From: Ascarosepion bandense
Lineage: Eukaryota; Mollusca; Cephalopoda; Sepiida; Sepiidae
Assembly: GCA_037127315.1 (NCBI GenBank)
Contig: JBBBDQ010000399.1
Coordinates: 556,501 to 620,500, forward strand
Reading direction: 5' to 3'
DNA: 64,000 bases
Below are positions 10,020 through 19,215 of this stretch, piece by piece. Below the pieces are notes generated by a model. That model was not told the origin of the DNA. It saw nothing but the letters and a program-made list of their open reading frames with translations, and ran no database searches. Position 1 is the stretch's first letter. Each line of letters begins with the position of its first letter. The position numbers were made by a program, and so were the translations under genes.

Positions 10020-11476
10020 GAACCGCAATTTTTACTCCAACAGCTTCTTTTCTCGCACTTCCCGCCTGTGGAATTCGCTTCCGTATACTTGCTTCCCCGA
10101 CAACTACAATCTCCAGGAGTCTAAATGTAAAGTCAATAGACACCTCCTAACTCACTAACTCGCACCCATTCTCTCCAACACTCTTCCCATCTACGCGACC
10201 CTCATTCTCGTTATCCTTACCCGTCTATCACTCTCCTTCTGACATTTCCTATATCTAATCACTCTTTAACATCACTTTCCCCTATGTAATCCTCTAACCA
10301 CTGTTTCACATCACTTTCCCCTATGTAAGCCCCTAACCACTCTTTCACATCACTTTCCCCTATGTAACCCCCTAACCACTGTTTCACATCACTTTTCCCT
10401 ATGTAATCCTCTAACCACTGTTTCACATCACTTTTCCCTATGTAATCCTCTAACCACTGTTTCACATCACTTTCCCCTATGTAAGCCCCTAACCACTCTT
10501 TCACATCACTTTCCCCTATGTAACCCCCTAACCACTGTTTCACATCACTTTCCCCTATGTAACCCCCTAACCACTGTTTCACATCACTTTCCCTTATGTA
10601 ACCCCATAACTACTCTTTCACATCACTTTTCCCTATGTAAGCCCCTAACCACTGTTTCACATCACTTTCCCCTATGTAAGCCCCTAACCACTCTTTCACA
10701 TCACTTTCCCATATGTAACCCCCTAACCACTGTTTCACATCACTTTTCCCTATGTAAGCCCCTAACCACTCTTTCACATCATTTTCCCCTATGTAACCCC
10801 CTAACCACTGTTTCACATCACTTTCCCTTATGTAAGCCCCTAACCACTGTTTCACATCACTTTCCCCTATGTAAGCCCCTAACCACTCTTTCACATCACT
10901 TTCCCCTATGTAACCCCCTAACCACTGTTTCACATCACTTTCCCCTATGTAAGCCCCTAACCACTCTTTCACATCACTTTCCCCTATGTAACCCCCTAAC
11001 CACTGTTTCACATCACTTTCCCTTATGTAACCCCATAACTACTCTTTCACATCACTTTTCCCTATGTAAGCCCCTAACCACTCTTTCACATCACTTTCCC
11101 ATATGTAACCCCCTAACCACTGTTTCACATCACTTTTCCCTATGTAAGCCCCTAACCACTCTTTCACATCACTTTCCCATATGTAACCCCCTAACCACTG
11201 TTTCACATCACTTTTCCCTATGTAAGCCCCTAACCACTCTTTCACATCACTTTCCCCTATGTAACCCCCTAACCACTGTTTCACATCACTTTCCCCTATG
11301 TAAGCCCCTAACCACTCTTTCACATCATTTTCCACTATGTAACCCCCTAACCACTCTTTCACATCAGTTTCCCCTATGTAAACCTCTAACCACTCTTTCT
11401 CATCATTTTCCCCTATGCAACCCCTGCGTAACAGTGGCAGTGAAATGCCTTGCTTGGGGTGAAATGATTAAAGAAA
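10020..11476 (+). mobile_element. Jockey/CR1-type LINE 3' end with expanded 3' UTR
   Basis: 10020-10148 encodes the C-terminus of the LINE polyprotein in the plus frame, comparable with SRTSRLWNSLTHDCFPDGYN and KFKVNRHLL in the copy at 59.5-62.9 kb. The following 3' UTR matches that copy up to ATATCTAATCACTCTT at about 10250. It resumes after the 39-bp array with AACAGTGGCAGTGAAATGCC and GGGGTGAAATGATTAAA, the family 3' terminus. The array therefore sits inside the 3' UTR of this copy. Confidence 0.85.
10260..11420. repeat. 39-bp minisatellite inside LINE 3' UTR
   Basis: About 29-30 tandem units of 39 bp, for example CACATCACTTTCCCCTATGT then AAGCCCCTAACCACTCTTT. Two unit types tend to alternate (GTAAGCC with ACTCTTT, GTAACCC with ACTGTTT). 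A rare variant reading CCCATAACTACTC occurs at 10602 and 11031, exactly 429 bp or 11 units apart, which indicates block duplication. Because 39 is divisible by three, the minus strand is open across most of the array as a 13-residue repeat (WLGGYIGESDVKQ-like), split by stops into three frames. That openness follows from the period and does not indicate a gene. Confidence 0.95.
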
Positions 11477-11479
11477 AAG

Positions 11480-11878
11480 ACTTACAATTGCGTTCAAATT
11501 GTCTAGATTTCGACATTTAATAACTCACATGCCACTAAACAAAATCAACCAACTAACTGTACCTTGAGTGGTTCTTCGTTGATTAACTGAATCATTTTCT
11601 GTCTTATCAACCTTTCTGCAGCTTGTTTAACGTAAAATAATATTTTTAGATTGTAAGAGTTTTTTTGTTTTCTTTTTTAGATAAAAGTGGTTTAGTGATA
11701 GTGTGGGATAGGAAATTAAGAATTTAAATTAATATTCTTCTTCACTTTTACAAAAATTCACATTGACATGTGAAATCCTGGTTTATTCCAAAAAGAAAAA
11801 AAACTTTGGCCATGGGCTTAAAGAAAAAGTCGAAACCGGATTTCGCAAGTAGATGTTAAATTGATTTTCTGAACATTA
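11480..11878. other. Unannotated AT-rich sequence
   Basis: No recognised feature between the LINE 3' end and the LTR-like repeat. Confidence 0.4.
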
Positions 11879-11879
11879 C

Positions 11880-12410
11880 GAGCGATAAAGGGACTTAGCG
11901 ATCCAGTGTGATAATTTAAATTGCTATAAATGTCTTCGACCAGCGTCAGTCAGACAGTGACATGGGGGCAGCTAAAAAGACACAACTAAGATGTAACTTC
12001 AACATCAAGTCGACCCGGACATAAGGTCACGGCGCACCTTTTTCTTCTCTTTCTTTCTCGTGTGCTGATTTATTTTACTTCTTCTCCAAAGACATTCATA
12101 CCGAACAAACGCTAAAACATACATACGTACGCACGCATTTCAACAAATTTTTCAACAAATTACTACTACGAACATTTCTTGATATCCTTAACCTTCTAAC
12201 TGAACATTAATTTCTACTAATTCTTGTTATTCTATGCTTTTAATAAATTTCTATTTTATAATTCACACATTCCAACCTTCAGCTGCCGATCAACCTTCTA
12301 ATGATGATAATTTTGCATACAACTTATAAGCTGTAAGAAATTCGGTTATGTATGACACGAGGCCGAATTAAGAAACATTAACCATCTCCCATATGGCTTC
12401 AATAGACATC
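11880..12410 (+). mobile_element. LTR and leader of a Mag-like Gypsy element
   Basis: This segment aligns with two others in the window (28340-28890 minus strand, 33000-33545 plus strand). Shared blocks are CGGCGCACCTT-like, TTACTACTACGAACATTT, CTGAACATTAA, TAATAAATTTCT (polyadenylation-like), ATTCCAACC and TTCGGTTATGTATGACAC. A TATAAAT lies near 11924. In the minus-strand copy the same sequence runs directly into gag, so this is a 5' LTR plus leader. Here ATGGCTTC at 12392, at the gag start position, is followed by unrecognisable sequence. Boundaries are approximate. Confidence 0.6.
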
Positions 12411-12414
12411 TTGC

Positions 12415-13080
12415 TAATTACCCATTAGTTGCGGGGGAAGAGATGGATTCTTTAAAAACAAAATCTTCCAAGTTGTCCTTGAATTACAATAGAAACAGTA
12501 ATTTAACAAAAACACACGCCAAATGATGCCAAAAAGTAGTCACCAACATAATTTTCTGACAGGTCGATATGATCCTGCGACTGTGACACGCGTATTAATG
12601 AACGATGTCTCTTTTTATTTAATTATAACAAATTTTGCATTAAAAAAATATAAATGATACCAAAATAAATACAGATGTTTGGAATTCAGAACTTAATCTT
12701 CAATATAATCTCCAGCCATCACTGGGTTTCCAAAATAAAATGTCAGTTTTCTTTGAATTTCAACAAATATAATTGAAGAAAATAGATAATACCAAACTAA
12801 ACACAAAAGCCAGAGGATTATAAACCAATTCTTCAAAATATTTCTTCTTTCTTCACGATCGTCATACGAGTGTCTGTCAAAAGAAATCTTCTTCATGTAC
12901 GTGTCGCATTCCTTCATAGCATCACGGGTCTCCACAACATCTCATCACTTTCAGGCCTGAATAACCTTCGTCTTTTTGCCATTCCTCCCATTACCACCCC
13001 GACTCCCGATTCCGCCATCCATTTACACAAGCTTGTCAGATATGTGACTATCTTCCTTCTTCTATCTGTTTTACGACTTA
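12415..13080. other. Unannotated, with a weak RTE trace
   Basis: Mostly featureless. Bases about 12940-13060 weakly resemble the antisense 3' end of the RTE family (CCCGATTCCGCCATCC compared with CCCGTTCTGTCATCCACC), but the match is too decayed to assert. Confidence 0.3.
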
Positions 13081-13084
13081 CAGA

Positions 13085-13298
13085 CTGCGATTGATAAATT
13101 GTCGTCTAAAAGATACAGCAATGAAAACACATCCCATTTTAACAGATATACAGGGTTCGATGGAAAAATTGTCTAAATGATCAAAAATGGAAAACAACTG
13201 ACCTTATTTTAACAAATATGAAGGTTGCGACAGATAAATCTTCGTCTAAATGACGACATGAAAATAACATTGAAATTCTCATTTTAACAAAATTACAC
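13085..13298. repeat. Three diverged tandem units of about 70 bp
   Basis: Units start near 13085, 13153 and 13225. Each has the order GCGA or TCGA, then GATAAAT or GAAAAAT, TGTCTAAA or CGTCTAAA, and ends in CATTTTAACA or TATTTTAACA. Divergence is high, so it is an old tandem triplication. Confidence 0.55.
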
Positions 13299-13299
13299 A

Positions 13300-13900
13300 A
13301 AATATCTCGAAATACTAAAGGGTATATCACTTCAATAAAAATTTCATTAACATCAATCACGGTCTCGAGACAACTTCGGAATCTCTTGTAACTCTTTTGG
13401 ATAGTCTCCTTGTTACATTTAGTGGTATGGTAGAGAGTGCTGTTACAAGATACGGGATGTTCAAGCAGGTACCCTTTTGATGGAAAAAAAAGCCCTACAT
13501 CCTCAAGCACATAATCTTGGCCGCCATATTATGTCCGAGGTGCTCATTAATAAATCCTGGTGACTCTTTCTTCTCAGAATGATCAGAATTAGTTTTCCGT
13601 TAGAGTTCGTGCTGCAAACATTAGTAATCATTATTAGACACATCCAATTCTTTCGAATTCTCTGCATTGTCCTCACCCAACCACTCTAAAATTGGAACTT
13701 CCGGCATAAATGGCAAAAATACAATGCAGAAACCATGCCGTTTCCAAATTTCTGACAGATTGAATTGCATTTTTTTTTTACAGATATCTTTTATCTGAAC
13801 CTAATATATTGTGTGTCGACAGAATAAAGAAAAACATAACGCACATGCGAGAAATTAAATATATAAAATGGGGACAATTAACCCATCGCATCCTTTTATA
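13300..13900. other. Unannotated, with a short RTE remnant
   Basis: 13517-13585 on the minus strand resembles the RTE segment around PGFVIGGH (GGCCGCCAT.. AATCCTGG on the plus strand). The remainder shows nothing recognisable. Confidence 0.4.
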
Positions 13901-13904
13901 TATC

Positions 13905-14330
13905 ACGTGTGTGTGAAATTCTCCAAACCTTCCTGCTCATTCTGATTTCGAGTATAACATTTCCTCCCAGGCGAGATATGGCGTGCCTCTTGTTTCTCTA
14001 TCGCTATTTCCATGGAAAGTGCTCAGAGGAACTACATTCCCTGGTTCTGCCAGTTCAATTCTTCATGGCAAGGAAACTGCATTCTACTTATATAATTTCA
14101 AATCATCCAAAATCCCTGTCTATTCTCTCGGCAGTAACTTAGCTCCACTCGAAGAGCTTCTTCTTACGATCCACTGCCCTGTGAAACCGACTCCCTAACA
14201 CTACAAACGGAACTTGTTCAAGGCAAGGGCGAAACTTTCTTTTCCCTCCTATTCGCCCAAATTTCCTTCTAAAGTAAACCTATACATCGAGTAGATCCCT
14301 GCCTTGTACAGGGTAAACATTACTATGAAA
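13905..14330 (+). mobile_element. Jockey/CR1-type LINE fragment, C-terminal
   Basis: The plus strand encodes RRDMACLLFLYRYFHGKCSE, corresponding to the RRxVASLCLFYKYFHxxCSDE block of the other LINE copies. It is followed by a decayed tail with frame changes around 14080-14220. The differences suggest a separate, older subfamily. Neither a 5' nor a 3' end is visible. Confidence 0.65.
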
Positions 14331-14551
14331 CAAGAAAGATAAAATCATGAGACGTTTGCGTTGTCTCGGTACTTTTTCCCTCACATCCTCAGAATCCTTC
14401 TGTAGTACAATTTTTTTCTAGTCTTCACTTCTGTGTCCAAACTTTTCCCCATCACTGACGTATAGAAAGGTTGGTATTACATAATCCGTTAAGGACGCTT
14501 TTCTCACTAACGTGACGTGGTTTCCCTCTGTCTTTTTTTTTTTTTTTTTTT

Positions 14552-14830
14552 CAAATATTCTCATGACAATTGCTTTTATGAGCTTATTTTCACTGGTGCC
14601 CCGTCCACCTAAAATTAAGCATGCTAATAGATTAGCATCTAGTTCTCATGCTTTTACCCTTTCAATAGTTAAATTTAACGTCTACTCCAACGGTTTCTTT
14701 CTCACACATCTCTCCTGTATAATCCGCTACCGTTTAATTGATTCCCTGATAGTTAATCTTCTAAAATTTAAACGCAACGTCAATTCCCATCTTTTATCGT
14801 TCATCTTTTATCCATTTTTAATGCTCCCTT
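14552..14830 (+). mobile_element. Jockey/CR1-type LINE fragment, C-terminal
   Basis: An open stretch contains RLASSSHAFTLSIVKFNVYS and LLKFKRNVNSHLL, equivalent to RLATxSHPFTVxxxKCNRxFYS and EFKFKVNRHLL of better copies. The stretch between them is decayed, and a poly-T run precedes it. Confidence 0.65.
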
Positions 14831-14834
14831 CCAC

Positions 14835-15310
14835 CAATTACTTTTCTCGCTGTAACATTCTGCGCACTAGTGGTGGTCCCGTCTTGCATGGGTTGATTAC
14901 AAAAATGAATTTTTCTTGTTTTATATTAATTCCAAGAGATTTTATACTCGCAGACCACTAAGCATGCCAGTAGATACTAAGGTGCAAAGAATCCATTTCT
15001 GGGATGCTTTCTTAGCTATGAGAAATTTTCCTCTTTTTCGTCATTACCATTGGAGAATTACTGTTCTAGGATTAACTATTCATAGACTTCAATAAAAAGA
15101 ATGCAACCTGTCAAGGTTTTAGGTTGGATTAAGCAATGTTTATTCTCTCGGATTAACTAGCAGGATTTAAGTTGCTGTGAGTTCTTTGCAATGTAATTCT
15201 ACCGAAATGCATCATCCATCTTCAAAGGTGACCTATTTCAAAGAAAGCGTACCCTTAGTTTTAAAGTTGATATAAGTTGATTGAAGTAGAAATATATATT
15301 TGATTTCTTT
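14835..15310. other. Unannotated sequence
   Basis: No recognised feature. Confidence 0.4.
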
Positions 15311-15315
15311 TATCA

Positions 15316-15725
15316 TCAAAGATGAAGGAAAAACTTGAAACATCTGAACTGTGGTTCTACAGAAGGATGCTGCGAATATTATGGGCCGAATATGTGAGCA
15401 ATGGTTAGGTGTTAGAAAGAATGGAAACGAAAAGGAAATTAATAGTGAGTATTAGTAAGAGACAACTACAGTTCCTGGGATATGCAATGAGGAAGGAGAG
15501 CTTGGAGAACCTGATACTGAGAGGCCAGATAAAAGGAAAAAAAAACAGAGGAAGACAGCAGATAACATATTTGAAGGGCCTGAGCAGGTGGATGATAGAA
15601 TGGGTTTTGCGTACTGTTACAGGAGAAAGCGTGCTAAGAGTCACCTGGGATAAGGAGACGTAGAAAGCCATGATCACCTACGTCGTGAAAAGACAAGGAA
15701 CATAGAAGAAGAAGAAGAAGAAGAA
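15316..15725 (+). mobile_element. RTE-type LINE fragment, 3' end with GAA tail
   Basis: The coding remnant runs from MKEKLETSELWFYRRMLRIL through LERMETKRKLIVSISKRQLQ to LILRGQIKGKKNRGRQ and LKGLSRWM (the 15409-15663 frame). The 3' UTR CCATGATCACCTACGTCGTG leads to a terminal run of AGAAGAAGAAGAAGAA at about 15704-15723. The fragment is 5'-truncated, with a stop at 15407-15409. Confidence 0.88.
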
Positions 15726-15774
15726 TCGAGTTCTTGAAAGGTAGTAAAGCCACTGAGTCGCAAGAGGTTATATG

Positions 15775-16140
15775 GTGTGGAAGAGTAAAAAAAAAACAGG
15801 AACATTGCCAAAACGAGAACAGAGGAAGTGTAATCAGGAGGACAAAAGGTAGCTATTGACATTGCATATCTTATTTTGCAGATTAAGTATGGTGCCGAAA
15901 AGTAGTTCCACAAAAGAAAAGTAAGTGGCATCACAGAATTTACGGTTGCATTTAACCAGCAGAAATATAAATAGATGAGTTCTCGATGCCAGTTTATTAA
16001 TGCGCTTAAATCCAAAGAGTGTAGGCACCACAAAAAAGAGCGCATCCAAACAATTATCATGATATATTAATAGAAAATGGAGAGGGTGACAACATTAAGG
16101 CGGTGAGAAAGTGACTGAAGCCGAGACGCCAGATCGGAGT
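15775..16140 (-). mobile_element. Jockey/CR1-type LINE fragment
   Basis: The minus strand shows a decayed version of DLASRLQSLSHRLNVVTLS (compare LADRLQSLSHRRDVASLCL), then a frame-shifted middle and an ASRTHLFIFLLVKCNRKF stretch equivalent to ATRSHPFTVxxxKCNRNF. It lies tail to tail with the RTE fragment ending at 15725. Confidence 0.7.
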
Positions 16141-16404
16141 CAATGGTTGATTGATTTGCTTTTTACATTTTGTTCACCCTTTTGATATTATTTAAAGGCA
16201 GAACATATTTTTATATGAAAACATGGTTCTTATATAATAGCTTTCATTCTCCTGTTCGCAAGCAACTTCAATGTTTTAATTGACTGATGTCAAATTGTTG
16301 CATGTTAGATATTTTTAGATATTCCGAAGTTGTTTTGTTGATAAGGAATGCAAGCTGATAAAAGACATTAACCTCTAGGTGAGGGAGGCGAACAGGTGGA
16401 TCTA

Positions 16405-16710
16405 TCAGTCAGTTAAGTACCATACGTGAAACACTCTTGGGCGATCATGTCTTTTCCGAGACATTACTGACTGGGCAGAAGATTATCCTGCAGTAGGTTG
16501 CCATTGCTTTCTGCGGTAGACCGGTTGCCGACCAAGGCTATAGAACCCAATCTGTCCTGCTATTTAACCCATAACTGGAGGGAAGAGACGGATTAAAACC
16601 TTTCCCAAGGATATTTGTACGTAAGTGAATGCAATGGATTCAACTGGAATTCGAACTCGGCACCCCGGTTTCTCGTTCGGAGCCGATATCCACTGTACCA
16701 CAGCGCAAAT
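16405..16710 (-). mobile_element. tRNA-derived SINE (family A), full length
   Basis: About 306 bp. The head on the minus strand (16710 downwards) carries a polymerase III A-box-like TGTGGTACAGTGGATATCGG and a B-box-like GAGTTCGAATTCC; in between is the CCGAACGAGAAA motif. The body contains CATTCACTTACG, GGGTTAAATAGCAGGACAG, CCGCAGAAAGCAATGGCAAC and ends ACTTAACTGACTGA. At least fourteen full or partial copies occur in this window. Confidence 0.85.
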
Positions 16711-16835
16711 CTATACTTTTTCCAAAGGTTTTTGCATGTAGGTGAATATAACAAGCTCGACTGGAATTTGAACTTGGCTCTCTGATTTCTGTACAGGAAA
16801 CATAATGCAATTATGTTTAAATTCTAATGAAAAAA

Positions 16836-17655
16836 TTTTAATACCTAGGAAGTGTTCTGACAGATCATGGAAAGTGAAACATCGAGATCCTAAGACGCAT
16901 TGACATGGCCAAGGACGCATTTCAAAAGCTAACCAGAGTATAGAGAGATAGGAAAATCTCATTAGAAATATGGGGCCGAACATGTGAGCAATGGTAACGT
17001 GTTAGAAATAATGGAAACAAAAAGGAAATTAATAGTGAGCATCAGGAAGAGACAACTACAGTTCCTGGGACATGCAATGAGGGATTGGAGAACCTGACAC
17101 TAACAGGGCAGATAGAGGGAAAAAGAAATGGAGGAAAGCAGCGAATAACATATTTGAAGGGCCTGAGAAGGTGGATGATAGAACGGGTTTTGCGTACTGT
17201 TACAGGAGAAGAGTGCTGGAATGCTATGTGATATCTGTCCTTCTGTGATTGTTAGACAATCTCATCAAGGACGAAGGAGAGACTTGGGGCGACAGAAATG
17301 AGGTTTTACAGAAATATATTGAGGATACTATGGACTGAGCACGTGAGCAACGGCCAGGTGTTGGAGAGAATGCAAACGAGAAGGAAATTCATACGTAGCA
17401 TCAGGAAAATACCGTAGAGGTTCCTTGGACAGGTAATGAGGAGGGTCGGCCTTAATAATTCAATACTCACAGAACGGATAGAAGGAAAGAGACAGGGGAA
17501 AGCAACGCGAGATATATTTGATAGGCCTGAGCAGATAGATTGAGGAGCTGGGTTTGGGAGTGATGCCAAGCGGAAAAAAATTGAGAGTGACAATTGATAG
17601 AGCCAAGTAAAATTTATGATCACCTACGTCCTGAAGAGACACGGTACAAGAAGAA
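16836..17655 (+). mobile_element. RTE LINE, mosaic copy with a 240-bp internal replacement
   Basis: 16836-16970 encodes KYLGSVLTDHGK and an IDMAKDAFQKL-like stretch up to GGAAAATCTCATTAGAAATA. The consensus next bases, GAGTGCTGG.., appear only at 17211, after which the copy continues through the thumb and tail motifs to about 17655. Between them, 16971-17210 is a segment from a later part of the element (GAGCAATGG to TGTTACAGGAGAA), closely similar to 15376-15633. The region is non-coding now. Confidence 0.75.
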
Positions 17656-17756
17656 TAAAAAAAAATCTTCTGATCTCAAAACAAAAAAAAGATGTTTGCG
17701 TTTTCACTATAAGATTTTCATTTATTCTACTGACAACTTTCCTTTCTGTCTCCTTT

Positions 17757-18037
17757 AGAGAGTTAAGTGTCATAAGTGATACACGCTTTGGCGATCATGT
17801 CTCGAAATAGACATGACTAATTGGACAGAAGACTATCCCGCTGCAGGTTGCCATTACTTCCTGTGGCAGGCTATAGAACCCAATCTGTTCTATTATTTAA
17901 CCCATAACTTGATGGAAGAGACGGTTTAATACCTTTCCCAAGGATATTTGAGCGTAAGAGAATGCTAGGAATTCAATTGGAATTTGAACTCGGCTCCCCG
18001 ATTTCTGGTTCAGAGCCGATAACTACTGCACCACATC
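17757..18037 (-). mobile_element. tRNA-derived SINE (family A)
   Basis: Reads as the complement of the family A consensus: AGTTAAGTGTCATAAGTGAT at the tail end, GATCATGTCTCGAAA, GCAGGTTGCCATTACTTCC, and the tRNA-like head complement GAATTTGAACTCGG to GCACCACATCA. It starts about 100 bp after the RTE 3' end. Confidence 0.8.
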
Positions 18038-18044
18038 ATTCTAT

Positions 18045-18925
18045 CTACTTGGATTATATGTGGTGCTGCATTTTCATAACCATTGACTAAACTCCTATGA
18101 ATGTTTGCAGCAATACCTTTAACCAAAAAATTGACATTCTATGACAGGTCGTAGCTTTTACCACGCCCGACAATGCAGCCAATTAGAAATAGGTTTATGG
18201 ATAATAAAAAGAGAAATAATTAAAAAATTCTAACCCCTAAACTTTTAGATATTTCATAGATTTTAGTTAACAAATTTTCCTGTAAGTTTGACTAATAATT
18301 CTTAATATTAGATTCAATTAAGCATTACATTTTAACCGATGGTGGTAATTTAATCGCTAAGAGAGTGCAACAATACTGCAGTAGTCACTGCGAACTGCCC
18401 TTATTCTTTTAGCAAGGATCCGATTGAAAGCTATTGTTTCACGAGAAATGTCACTGGTTATTATTTTTATTGTTCAAAGAGTAAAACTGTCGAAATAAAA
18501 ACATATCTTGTCAAACTTTATAAAGATCTCGATTTTTTTTCATTATTCAGCAATTTATTTGAACTGATATCCTTATATTATTATATTATTAGACACATTA
18601 AAATATGGAAATGCTGTAATAATGACGAAATATTCCAAGTTGTAATTGAAATAATGTAACATTAAGATAAGAAAGTTCGTTGTTGTGAGCAACAAAGGCA
18701 ATCTAATGATTGAACTATGTATTAGGGACGACAAAATCAGGTACTTATATGGATTTAACTTTCTGGGAAAATGGCTGTAGAGCAATTGACCATATTTAAA
18801 TGTAATTGGAAAATTCTCAACAAACGGAATTGACAATTATTCTTAATAAGCAATGAAAAAAGGAAGAAAAGAAACAGATCAAAATAAAACTAGGTAAATG
18901 ATATATAGATGTGTGTTCTGGTGTA
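18045..18925. other. Unannotated AT-rich sequence
   Basis: No recognised feature; several short open frames without similarity. Confidence 0.4.
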
Positions 18926-18928
18926 AGG

Positions 18929-19048
18929 ATGTGCGTTATATTGTAATGGTTATCGACTTGGAATGTGAAATCAGAGAACCGAGTTCGAATTCCTGTTGAA
19001 TTCTTAATATTCACTTACGGACAAATAACTGTGAGAAAGTTACAAACC
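18929..19048 (+). mobile_element. SINE family A, head portion
   Basis: The tRNA-like head ATGTGCGTTATATTGTAATG through CGAGTTCGAATTCC and the start of the body (ATTCACTTACGGACAAATAA, GAGAAAGTTACAAACCC) are present. The element then breaks off. The missing tail resumes, same strand, at 22815 beyond the 82-bp satellite. Confidence 0.75.
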
Positions 19049-19049
19049 C

Positions 19050-19215
19050 ATCTTTTTTTCTTCTTTGGTGGTTAACTATTTGCTCATAGGTGGGACCCTA
19101 ACAGGTGCTCTTTCATTTCGGGTCAGGGTGGACCAGGGAACATCAGGAATTAAAAAATGGTTCCATGCTCATCACAAACTTCAAATCAGAGGCCTTGCTG
19201 CTGGATGCAAAGTAC
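19050..19215 (+). other. Unclassified segment between SINE head and satellite
   Basis: A GC-richer stretch (about 19090-19215) that is open in one plus frame but matches no family I recognise. It leads directly into the satellite, so it may be part of the element from which the first satellite unit came. Confidence 0.35.

Noticed and set aside
10259..11362. Three minus-strand open frames encoding a 13-residue repeat protein
   Set aside because: They arise because the minisatellite period is 39 bp; the same sequence is the 3' UTR of a LINE, and the stops between frames are ordinary unit variants.
12940..13060. RTE 3' end fragment
   Set aside because: Only two short blocks agree with the family; too decayed to annotate as an element.
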